From Sorangium sp051521495 (GTDB lineage: Bacteria; Myxococcota_A; Polyangia; Polyangiales; Polyangiaceae): a stretch of 64,000 nt of DNA. Within the stretch, counting starts at the first letter, position 1; each line of letters starts with the position of its first letter. Of this stretch, positions 17,530 through 25,213 are shown one piece after another. The stretch covers positions 3,286,001-3,350,000 of the forward strand of contig NZ_CP150355.1 of the NCBI RefSeq assembly GCF_051521495.1, given 5' to 3'. A program made the position numbers and the translations under genes. The notes under the pieces were generated by a model, which made no database searches, was not told where the DNA came from, and worked only from the letters and a program-made list of their open reading frames with translations.

Positions 17530-18756
17530 TCACGGCGGTCCCGAGTGCGCGCCTTCACCTGCCCGCTCCGCCGCCATCGCGTTGGCCCTGAGCGACTCTG
17601 CCCGCGACGCGCGCGTCAGGCCCTCCAGGCCGTTGTGACGGAGGAACCTCTCCATCGCGTCGTACCCCGTGCTGTACAGCATCTCCTTCTGCATCGGCGT
17701 CAGGTTGAACCGGGTGATGGGCACGCTCTCCGTGTTGATGTGGAGCGTCCTCGCGTAATTCAGCTCTTCATACCTCCGGATGGTCGTGAGATCGTGCGCC
17801 TCGACGGCCGTGCGGATCAGCGCGTAGGCCAGCCGGCTCGCGAGGAAGGGGGGCCGGATCTCGTGAGGCTTGCCCTGGAGGAGCCGGACGCCGAGCGTGA
17901 CGGGCGCGCTCTGGTACTCGAGGAGAGGCCTGCACCTGTCCATCACCTCCGCGCACCTCGGATCGGACGGCGCCCCCGGGCCATAGTCGACCCTCCCGGC
18001 GCCCATGTAATGCCGGAGATCCGGGCACCGGAGCAGCTCGTCCTGCCATTCCCTCGGAAGGGATGGGTCGAAGATCTGGAGCGGGAAATTGCTGAGCAGG
18101 CCGCCGTCGACGATGTGGCTCGTCGCGCCGTTCAGGCCCCTCAGGGAGACGGGCGAGAACACGAAGGGGATGCTCATGCTCATGCGGACCGCCAGGGCCA
18201 CCTCCAGGTGGTCCGGGTCGACCCCGTAACGCCGCTCGTCGATGTCGTCGGGGACGATGAGCATCCGGCCGCGGGTGACGTCCGAGACCACGAAGTGCGC
18301 CTTGTACTTCCACCGCGGATCGGGGGTCACGCCCGCCCTCCGCGCGAGCCGCACGTACTCGCCGTCCACCAGATCGCCGAAGGTCTTCACCCCCTTGTCG
18401 CGCAGCCGAGCCCGGATGAACTCGAGGAAATAGTCGCCCTTGTAGATCCCCAATCTCGTCAGCAGACCGAGCGCCGAGCCCAGGATCGGGACACGGCCCA
18501 CGGGGTCCGCGAACTTCGCGATGTCAGGGCCAGCGATGAGGTTCAGGACCTCGTCGGGCGTGTACTTCGCCGAGAGGAGCGCGGCGACGATCGCGCCCGC
18601 CGACGTGCCTGCGAAGCGCCGGAACTCGTGTCCCTGCTCCGCTAGGGCGACGACCGCTCCGACCAGCGCGATCCCTTTGACGCCGCCCCCCTCGAGCACC
18701 AGGTTCAGAGGCATCCTCCCAGGAGCGGTGGCCCCAGGATTCTCCGTTTCGCTCAT
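17530..18756 (-). CDS. Patatin-like phospholipase
   Basis: A 408-residue patatin. The oxyanion loop GGGVKG is at 24-29, the nucleophile box GTSAG at about 50-54, and the catalytic Asp in VDGG at about 217, so the Ser-Asp dyad is complete. There is no signal peptide or membrane helix, which suggests a cytoplasmic lipid acyl hydrolase or a protein exported by another route. Patatins can be secretion-system effectors, but this one is not placed in the VgrG cluster (the next gene is over 600 bases away), so that role is only possible. ATG 18756 lacks a strong ribosome site but gives the expected distance to GGGVKG. Confidence 0.9.
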   Translation of the reverse strand: MSETENPGATAPGRMPLNLVLEGGGVKGIALVGAVVALAEQGHEFRRFAGTSAGAIVAALLSAKYTPDEVLNLIAGPDIAKFADPVGRVPILGSALGLLTRLGIYKGDYFLEFIRARLRDKGVKTFGDLVDGEYVRLARRAGVTPDPRWKYKAHFVVSDVTRGRMLIVPDDIDERRYGVDPDHLEVALAVRMSMSIPFVFSPVSLRGLNGATSHIVDGGLLSNFPLQIFDPSLPREWQDELLRCPDLRHYMGAGRVDYGPGAPSDPRCAEVMDRCRPLLEYQSAPVTLGVRLLQGKPHEIRPPFLASRLAYALIRTAVEAHDLTTIRRYEELNYARTLHINTESVPITRFNLTPMQKEMLYSTGYDAMERFLRHNGLEGLTRASRAESLRANAMAAERAGEGAHSGPP

Positions 18757-19364
18757 GACGACGAGCCCCCCTAGTTATCTACTCTAGCACGTCGTCGCGA
18801 CGGCAAGACGTCGAAGCTTGGCAGTGCGCCAGCGCTCGAGAGGGCCAATTCGCCCGGTACGTGACCCTCTGGCCGTCGTCCGGACTACGTAGTCGATACT
18901 CAATGTTCCGGGCCGACGTGGCGGTCGGTTTCGAGCGCGCATGACGGCTCGTTTCAAGAGGGCGCGACAGGGCGTTCCGTCCGAAGGGAGAACACGCGCC
19001 AGCCGCCGACCGACTCCACCATCGAGCGCGCCGCGCTCGACCCGGGCGCCCTGCCGCCCGCGCTCGCCGAGCAGGCCCGCCTCGTCTGCGGCGCGTGCAA
19101 AACGTTCCCGGCGACCTGTCCTGGCCGGGCGGCCGCAGCCGGCGTCTTCTACATTCCTCGGTTACGTTCCTCGATTACGTTCCTCGGCCTCTTCCGTGGG
19201 CCCGTTCCTGGGACGCCCGAGCGGACGACCGCACGACCGGCTTCAGGAAGCTGGCGGGGAACACCGCTTCGCGGGTCGCCGCGTTCCCTTCGGCTGCCCG
19301 GGCCTGCCCAGGTAGGGAGCCGCGGAGCGCTCGCCGGAGCGCCGCCCCGGGGGCCGCGCGCTCC
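18757..19364. other. Gene-poor interval with a 13-bp repeat
   Basis: No convincing gene is seen in about 600 bases. At 19154-19187 the unit TTCCTCGGTTACG is repeated twice with one change, followed by a partial third copy. One plus-strand frame around 19010-19110 has protein-like composition with a CGAC-type cysteine pair, but it has no start and no family match, so it is not called. Promoters for the patatin gene should lie at the left end. Confidence 0.6.
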
Positions 19365-19766
19365 TCAGCTCTCTTCGCCGGCGTCGCCTTCACCTGCGTC
19401 TTCCTTCGCTTCTTGCTCGGCGATCTTCGCCCGCACCTCGTCCATGTCGAGCGAGCGGACCTTCTCGATCACCTGATCGAGCGCCGACGCCGGCAGCGAG
19501 CCCGCCTCCGCGAACAGGAGGACCTTCTCGCGGAAGATGAAGAGCGTCGGGATGGAGCGGATATTGAACGCCTGCGCCAGATCCTTCTGCTCGTCCGTGT
19601 TGATCTTCCCGAACACGATGTCCGCATGCTTCTCGGAGGCCTTCTCGAAGACAGGCCCGAAGACCCGGCAGGGGCCGCACCAGGGCGCCCACCAGTCGAT
19701 GAGGACGATGCCGTTCGACTCGACCGTTTGCTCGAAGTTCTCCGTGCTGAGCTCGATGGTACTCAT
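19365..19766 (-). CDS. Thioredoxin with acidic C-terminal tail
   Basis: A 133-residue thioredoxin. The active site WCGPC is at about 32-36, the cis-proline loop is SIPTL near 75, and the strand order of the fold is complete by about residue 110. The last 20 residues are Glu/Asp/Ala rich (AEQEAKEDAGEGDAGEES), an uncommon tail. It should act as a cytoplasmic dithiol reductase. It follows the VgrG cluster genes on the same strand after a 78-base gap and may be their last gene, perhaps helping cargo fold, but it could be a separate housekeeping copy. ATG 19766 begins MSTIEL. Confidence 0.9.
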   Translation of the reverse strand: MSTIELSTENFEQTVESNGIVLIDWWAPWCGPCRVFGPVFEKASEKHADIVFGKINTDEQKDLAQAFNIRSIPTLFIFREKVLLFAEAGSLPASALDQVIEKVRSLDMDEVRAKIAEQEAKEDAGEGDAGEES

Positions 19767-19844
19767 CCGCGGAGCATACCCTCGAGAACCGCCCGTGTCG
19801 CCGAGCGAGCGACCAGGCGCCGCAGGGCCCGGGGCCCACCGCGC

Positions 19845-20291
19845 TCAGGGCGCGTTGCAGACCAGGATCTGCTCGATCGCCTCGACGAGGAGCTGCTCGA
19901 CGCGCTCGGGCCCGACGTCGGCGGCGCGGGCGAACCGCTCCAGATCGAACGGCGTGGGGTTGACCTCGAGGTACGCGAGGATCTGGAGCGGGTAGCCGTC
20001 CCAGCGGATGACGCAGAAGCCGACCACGTTGCGGCGCGCCTTCGCCTCGCGCAGGCCGAGGGCGAGCTCGATGCTCGGCGTGTCGTGCCCCTCGTCGAGC
20101 ACGATGCGCGGCGCGTGCCCCGCCTTCCGGAGCTCGGCGGCGAACTCTTCCATCGACGGGCGGAGCAGGCGCGCGCGCAGGTCGTCGAACTCGCGGAGGA
20201 AATCGGCCTCTGCGGGCGCGCGCGCCGCCTCGATCCGCCGCGCGTAGCGGGCGGTGAGGCGCTCGATGCGGAGCCGGTTGTGCTCTTTCAA
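19845..20291 (-). CDS. Hypothetical protein of the VgrG cluster
   Basis: 148 residues, not recognised. The N-terminal half is predicted long charged helix (RIERLTARYARRIEAARAP). The second half has beta-type segments (RNVVGFCVIRWDGYPLQILAYLEV) and ends in a helix with ILVCNAP. There is no signal or membrane segment. The likely start is TTG at 20291, 7 bases after the DUF4150 stop; no ATG fits without losing the N-terminal helix. The tight spacing says it is co-expressed with the spike genes. It could be an adaptor or immunity-type protein, but nothing in the sequence decides this. Confidence 0.6.
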   Translation of the reverse strand: MKEHNRLRIERLTARYARRIEAARAPAEADFLREFDDLRARLLRPSMEEFAAELRKAGHAPRIVLDEGHDTPSIELALGLREAKARRNVVGFCVIRWDGYPLQILAYLEVNPTPFDLERFARAADVGPERVEQLLVEAIEQILVCNAP

Positions 20292-20297
20292 GGCCGG

Positions 20298-20687
20298 CTA
20301 GGGGGCGAGAAGGAGCACCTTGACCTGGCTTGGGACGATGCTGACCCCGGGCGCGTTGACGGCGTTCTGCATCGTGACGCTCGTCATCCGCGTGGCGGGC
20401 GCGCCGCCCACGAGCACGGTGAACGCCGCCGTGACGTGCCGCGAGGGGCCCATCACCGTGTGCGAGACGACGCCCGTCTCCAGGCCGGCGTTATCGCCGT
20501 TCGTCAGCGGCACCTGGGTCATCATGTTGTGCGCCGGCGTGCACATGAACAGCACGTTGTAGACCGCCGGCACCCCCATGGGCTGCGCCGCCAGGTTGGG
20601 GTAGGGCACCGGCAGGTGCGCCGGCGGCGTGAGGCACACGTCGGGCCCGCCCAGGGCCATGCCTCCCATCTGCGTGTTCGCGAACAT
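20298..20687 (-). CDS. DUF4150 PAAR-like spike-tip protein
   Basis: A 129-residue DUF4150 (PAAR-like) protein with family landmarks: MFANTQMGGMALGGPDVCL, then PVPYPNLA, a central VLFMCTPAHNMMT, SHTVMGPSRHV and VPSQVKVLLLAP. PAAR-type proteins cap the VgrG trimer of the type VI secretion system and carry effectors on the spike point. No toxin extension is present, so cargo would be bound rather than fused. ATG 20687 has AGGAGG 6 bases upstream, and the gene starts 12 bases after DUF3540. Confidence 0.88.
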   Translation of the reverse strand: MFANTQMGGMALGGPDVCLTPPAHLPVPYPNLAAQPMGVPAVYNVLFMCTPAHNMMTQVPLTNGDNAGLETGVVSHTVMGPSRHVTAAFTVLVGGAPATRMTSVTMQNAVNAPGVSIVPSQVKVLLLAP

Positions 20688-20699
20688 CGTTGCCTCCTG

Positions 20700-21350
20700 T
20701 CAGCCGAGGTGGATCTGCCCGCCGTCGATCTTGGTCAGCTCGCCGCTCGAGACGAGCGTCGCCTGCGCCTTGATGTTCACCGCGGCCTGCGCGGTGACCT
20801 CGTAATACTGCGTCCGCACCTGCTCCGACTCGGCGATGAACCTGTACGCGCGGTCGAGCCGCTGTACCCAGCGCTCCGCGACCGACTCGACCGACCGCGC
20901 GACCGTCTTCACGCGGTCCACCTGCGCGACGAGCCGCTCGCCCACGTACGTCATCGCCCCGATCGCGAGCGACCCCTCGCTCGCCGCGACGCGCACCTTG
21001 CCCGCCGCCACCGCGGCCTCGGCCGGCGTCACGAGGCGCACGCCCTCGCCCGCGGTCACCGTGACGCGGCCGCCCGGGGCGCTCACCTCCAGGTCCCCTT
21101 CGGCGACGAGGCGCGTGGGCGCGCCGCCCTCGCGATCGAGCACCGCGAGCACGTGGCACCCGGCGTCGTGCAGCGCGACGAGCACCCGGTCGCCGAGCGC
21201 CGGCTCGACAAGGCAGCTCACCGCGCGCTTCGCCGCGTAGTCGCCCGACCCGACGCGCACCTGGAACGACCCGTCGGTCGCTCCGATCACCGCGCCGACC
21301 TCCTGGATCGCGAAGGTCTCCACCCGCTGTCTGGCCAGATTGTCTCGCAT
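20700..21350 (-). CDS. DUF3540 protein
   Basis: A 216-residue protein matching the DUF3540 pattern. It has an OB-like N-terminal half (AVSCLVEPALGDRVLVALHD, as in VgrG-like base modules), a short beta repeat stretch (GRVTVTAGEGVRLVTP) and a helical end (QVDRVKTVARSVESVAERWV). DUF3540 genes are found with DUF2169, DUF4150 and pentapeptide genes around VgrG; the function is unknown, but a structural role in loading the spike is likely. ATG 21350 follows AGGAGAG. It lies 33 bases after the pentapeptide gene. Confidence 0.82.
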   Translation of the reverse strand: MRDNLARQRVETFAIQEVGAVIGATDGSFQVRVGSGDYAAKRAVSCLVEPALGDRVLVALHDAGCHVLAVLDREGGAPTRLVAEGDLEVSAPGGRVTVTAGEGVRLVTPAEAAVAAGKVRVAASEGSLAIGAMTYVGERLVAQVDRVKTVARSVESVAERWVQRLDRAYRFIAESEQVRTQYYEVTAQAAVNIKAQATLVSSGELTKIDGGQIHLG

Positions 21351-21383
21351 CGTCTCTCTCCTGCTGTCGGGAGGGGCATCCCC

Positions 21384-22427
21384 TCAGGGCGTCCAGCGCT
21401 CGGCTTCGAGCAGCTCCGGGTCGTCGCCGAGCGCGGCGGACCGGCTCGTGAAGGTCGCGCCCGCGTCGCGCGTCTGGTGGAAGCGGGCACGGAACAGCTT
21501 CGCACGCGAAAGATCGGCCTTCTCGACGCTCGCGTGCGAGAAATCGGCGTAGGTCAGATCCGCGTCGCGGAAGCTCGCCAGCGGGCAGGCCGCCCGCTGG
21601 AAGATGGCCTGATAGAGGTCGGCGCCGGCGAGGTCCGCAGCCTCGAGGTCGGCCTCGGAGAAGATCGCCTGCCGCGCCTTGAGGCCAGCGGCGGACGCCC
21701 CCGAGAGCCGCGCGCCGAAGAACAGGCCGCGCTCGGCGTCCGCGCCGTCGAGCTTCGCCGCGGTGAGATCCGCGCCCTTGAAGCTCGCCTGGACGAGCCT
21801 GGCGCCGCGCAGGTCGCACCCCGCGAGATCGGCGTCGGTGAGCTGCGCCAGGGTCATGTCCATGCCCGACAGGTCCTGCCCGCGGAGGCGGGCGCCGACA
21901 AGCACCGCGAGGTGCAGCGTCGCGCCGCGCAGGCTCGCGGTCGACAGATCCGCCTTGATGAGGCAGGCCTGCTTGAGCTTCGCCCCGTCGAGCGCGAGGC
22001 GCGCGGCCTCGGTCTCCACGAGCGAGAACCGGTCCAGGTTGGCCTCGCGGAAGCTCGCCTCGTCGGCGCGCCCCTTGACCATGCTCCCGATCGTGAGGTT
22101 CACGCGGTCGAAGCTGGCCCGCGAGGCGTCGCACTCGGCGAAGCTCGCGCCGACGAGATCGCTGCCGTCGAGGCGCGCGTGGAGGAGCGCGGACCGGCTC
22201 CACACGGCGTGGCGGGCCCGCGCCCCGGACAGGTCCGCGCCCGAGAGGTCGCACCCGTTGAACATCGACTCGCTGATCTTCGCGTCCTTCAGCCTGGCGC
22301 CTCGGAACGTCGTCTTCTCGAACACGACGCCCGACAGGTCGAGCCCCGACAGGTCGAGCCCCGACAGGTCCTCGCCGGCGACGACCTCGCCCTCGTCGAT
22401 CCTCGCGAGCAGCTCGTCGCGGGTCAT
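21384..22427 (-). CDS. Pentapeptide-repeat protein
   Basis: 347 residues, almost entirely pentapeptide repeats of the A(D/N)LxX type, for example DLSGLDLSGLDLSG at the start and then ADLTAAKLDGADAE and ADLEAADLAGADL. These form a right-handed square beta-helix. Inserts are few, giving a long rod of some 60 repeats. The ATG overlaps the stop of the DUF2169-pentapeptide gene by 4 bases (ATGA), so translation is coupled. In VgrG clusters such rods may be effector parts or scaffolds. A gyrase-protecting role (Qnr-like) is possible from the fold but not supported by context. Confidence 0.85.
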   Translation of the reverse strand: MTRDELLARIDEGEVVAGEDLSGLDLSGLDLSGVVFEKTTFRGARLKDAKISESMFNGCDLSGADLSGARARHAVWSRSALLHARLDGSDLVGASFAECDASRASFDRVNLTIGSMVKGRADEASFREANLDRFSLVETEAARLALDGAKLKQACLIKADLSTASLRGATLHLAVLVGARLRGQDLSGMDMTLAQLTDADLAGCDLRGARLVQASFKGADLTAAKLDGADAERGLFFGARLSGASAAGLKARQAIFSEADLEAADLAGADLYQAIFQRAACPLASFRDADLTYADFSHASVEKADLSRAKLFRARFHQTRDAGATFTSRSAALGDDPELLEAERWTP

Positions 22428-25108
22428 TGGCCCTGCCCCGTGAACACGACGCTCTTGATGTGCGCGTCGGCGAAGGTGGTCCGCTCATCGCCCTTCGCGT
22501 CGAGCAGGTTGGCGCGGAAGAGGTTCGTGTTCTGGAAGCGGGCGCCGGGCACCTTGGCCTTCTGAAGCATGGCGTCCATGAGGTTCGCGCCGGTCAGATC
22601 CGCCTCGGCCAGGTCGGACCGCACGAACCGCGCGCCCTTGCCCGAGAGCTGCGCGAGGCGCGCCTTCCTCAGGTTCGCCTCGCTGAAGTCCGCGCTGTCG
22701 GCCGAGGCGCCCTCGAAGATGGCGCCCTCCAGATCGACCCCGCGGAGGTTCGCCCGAGCGAGCTCGGCGCCGGAGAAGTCCGCGGCCGGCAGCGCGGAGG
22801 CGGAGACCACGCGCAGGGCCGCCGCCCTCGCCTTCCGGAACAAGGCCCTCTCGCCCCTGAAATCGACGAAGGCCGCGTCCTCGAGCTGCGCCTCGCTGAA
22901 GTCCGAGCCCGCCCCCGCGCACCGGAAGAACGTCGCCTTGCGCAGGCTCGCGCCGACGAAGCGCGCGCCCGTGAGGTCGAGCTGGAAGAAGAGGACGTCA
23001 TCCGCTGCGGCGCCGCTGAAGTCCGCGCCTTGCACCCGGGCCTCCAGGAAGTCGGCCTCGGCGAGGTCGGCCCCCGAGAGCTGCGCCTCCTCGAGCCACG
23101 CCTTGTGGAGGACCGCCTTGCGGAGGTCGACCCCGTCGAAGCTCGCGCGCGAGGCGCGCGCCTCGCCGAGGTTCGCCCCGCGCAGCGTGGCCTTCCCGAG
23201 CCGCGCGCCCTCGAGCTTCGCGCGCGTGAGCACCGCGCCGGTCAGATCGGCCCCGCTCAGGTCGCACGCCGAGAGATCCGCGCCCTCGAGGAGCGCCTCG
23301 CGCAGGTCGGCGCCCGCGAGGCGGAGCTCGCGCAGGTCGGCGCCCGTCAGATCGCGCCGGGCGAGCGACTCGCCGGCGGCGAGCGCCCGCTCCACCTCGG
23401 CGCGCAGGTCGGAGCTCTTCCCCTCGGGCACCGGCTCGGCCGGCGGGTAGACGTGGGCGAAGGCGCGGTACGCGAAGAGGACGTTCTCCTCGGCCGTGCG
23501 CAGGCTCGCGGCGAACGCCGGGTCCGCGAGCTTCGCCTCGATGTCCTCCATCGGAGCGCCCGCCTTGCGCCCCACCTCCGCGAGCTCGCGCAGGCGGGTC
23601 AGCTCCTCGTCGGCGCTGAACTTCGGCGGGCCGCCCCCCTCGCGCTTGCCCTTCGCGACCGCCTCGTCGAAGTCGATCCCCTGCTCGGCGCAGAGCCTCC
23701 GCGCCTCGTCCTCGGCGGCCTTCTGCTGCTCCTCGGCGTCCTTCTGGAGCTCCGCGCCCTCGAGCTCCACCCGCTCGGCGTAGTCCGCGAGCTCGTCCGG
23801 CCTCGGCTCGTCCGGGAGCTTGATCTCCCGCGGCAGCTTCTCGTCCGGGTTCATCCCGAGCACGAGCAAGGTGAGCCGCGCCTGGTCGAGCTCGCGCTGC
23901 GCCCGCGAGATCGAGCGGCGCTCCATCGCCCGCTCGCGCCGGAGGAGCTCGTCCATGTCGCTGATCGCCTCGTCGGGGAACGACGGGGCGTCGGGGTCGG
24001 GCTCCGGGAGGAGCTCCTTCTCGCGCAGCGCGTGCAGGTGCCCCTTCTCCTTGTCGAGCCGCCTCTCCAGCGCCGCGCGGTAGTGCTCGATCGGCCTCGG
24101 CGCGTCGGCCCGCTCGAGGCCGGCGAGCAGCAGGCGCACGTCCGCGGCGTCGTCCTCGGCCACCGGGATGACGCCGCGAAAGAGGGCGACACCTCGCTCG
24201 ATGTTGGGGAACAGGATCACCGTCTCCAGGCGCGTCGCGACCTCCCGGAGCGGCTCGTCGCCGTCGGTGCCGTCGGTCACCGCCTCGCCCGCCTCGCCCC
24301 GCTGCCGGACGAAGCACCGCGCGCGGAGCCTCGGCGCGTGGGTCTCGATGAGCGGCCGCGCCGGGTGCAGGTTCTTCAGGCGGATGGCCTCGCCGCCCGC
24401 GAGGTACTCCGGCAGCCGTTGATCCTCGGGGGCGACCTGGAAGTACTCGGGGTCGAGATCCCGGGCGAAGCCGGGGAAGTCGTTCTGGAGCCACTCGCCG
24501 CCGTACGTGCCGAGCTTGGCCATCCGCGAGGCGAGCGTCGGGTCGAGCGCCCCGAAGCCCGCGGGCTGCGGCCTGTCGCCCGGCGACATGAGCAGGTGTC
24601 GCGGGTCCTCGAGGTGGGGCAGGCAATGCACCTTGGCCCCCTCCTCCTCGATCGGAGCGAGCCCCATTCCCTTCGGGTTCAGCGGGTAGTCGGGGCCGCC
24701 GAAGGCGTATTCCCAGGCGAGCGACATCTCGGTGATCGGCTCGGGCTCGGTGGGCGCCCCGTGGTGCCACCGCCGCTTGCCGACGACGGCGATCGACTTG
24801 TCGACGAGGGGCTCGTCGACCGGGCCGACCTCGAGGCCCGCGGCGAACGCAGGCCGGGGCTCGCCTCCCGGCGAGAACGCCTTGCCGAAGACGAGGACCT
24901 CGCCGCGCGGCTTGGGCATGCCCTCGTCGAGGAGGCCGTCCTTGCCGAGCGCGGGCATCACCCGCTGCCACATCGAACCCTCGGGCAGCGGGACCTCCGG
25001 GGCGTCGAGCGGGAAGAACACGAGGAGTCCGATGCTGAGGTGATGATTGCGCCGGACCGTGAGCACGCGCTGGAGGACGGAGAGGCGGAGAGGCTTGATG
25101 ACGCGCAT
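22424..25108 (-). CDS. DUF2169 adaptor-like protein with coiled coil and pentapeptide repeats
   Basis: An 894-residue protein. Residues 1-300 are DUF2169 (SVLQRVLTVRRNHHLSIGLL, then MSLAWEYAFGGPDYPLNPKG). Residues 330-480 are charged helix likely to form a coiled coil (EHYRAALERRLDKEKGHLHA and onward). Residues 580-870 are pentapeptide repeats (ADLREALLEGADLSACDLSG). DUF2169 proteins are known as adaptors or chaperones that place effectors on VgrG-PAAR. Fusion with a pentapeptide rod makes this a large multi-domain variant. It sits between VgrG and the free pentapeptide gene with a 4-base overlap to the latter. ATG 25108 was chosen because it begins the conserved domain. Confidence 0.85.
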   Translation of the reverse strand: MRVIKPLRLSVLQRVLTVRRNHHLSIGLLVFFPLDAPEVPLPEGSMWQRVMPALGKDGLLDEGMPKPRGEVLVFGKAFSPGGEPRPAFAAGLEVGPVDEPLVDKSIAVVGKRRWHHGAPTEPEPITEMSLAWEYAFGGPDYPLNPKGMGLAPIEEEGAKVHCLPHLEDPRHLLMSPGDRPQPAGFGALDPTLASRMAKLGTYGGEWLQNDFPGFARDLDPEYFQVAPEDQRLPEYLAGGEAIRLKNLHPARPLIETHAPRLRARCFVRQRGEAGEAVTDGTDGDEPLREVATRLETVILFPNIERGVALFRGVIPVAEDDAADVRLLLAGLERADAPRPIEHYRAALERRLDKEKGHLHALREKELLPEPDPDAPSFPDEAISDMDELLRRERAMERRSISRAQRELDQARLTLLVLGMNPDEKLPREIKLPDEPRPDELADYAERVELEGAELQKDAEEQQKAAEDEARRLCAEQGIDFDEAVAKGKREGGGPPKFSADEELTRLRELAEVGRKAGAPMEDIEAKLADPAFAASLRTAEENVLFAYRAFAHVYPPAEPVPEGKSSDLRAEVERALAAGESLARRDLTGADLRELRLAGADLREALLEGADLSACDLSGADLTGAVLTRAKLEGARLGKATLRGANLGEARASRASFDGVDLRKAVLHKAWLEEAQLSGADLAEADFLEARVQGADFSGAAADDVLFFQLDLTGARFVGASLRKATFFRCAGAGSDFSEAQLEDAAFVDFRGERALFRKARAAALRVVSASALPAADFSGAELARANLRGVDLEGAIFEGASADSADFSEANLRKARLAQLSGKGARFVRSDLAEADLTGANLMDAMLQKAKVPGARFQNTNLFRANLLDAKGDERTTFADAHIKSVVFTGQGQ

Positions 25109-25213
25109 GGGGCTCGAAGGGCTGGTTGTGTGGCGGGTCGCCTCGCGCCCGCCCTGGTGCGGTCGAGGCCGATGTCTTCCCGGAGCGGGGAGAGCGCGCG
25201 GGGCGCTCCGGCG

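Noticed and set aside
17530..18756. Patatin as a type VI effector of the nearby VgrG cluster
   Set aside because: It is separated by a 600-base gap and has its own likely promoter region and no PAAR or adaptor gene beside it. The link is possible but not supported.
18941..19315. Small plus-strand gene in the gap before the thioredoxin
   Set aside because: Ser/Arg/Pro-rich translation, no ribosome site and no family pattern. A cysteine pair in one frame was not enough.
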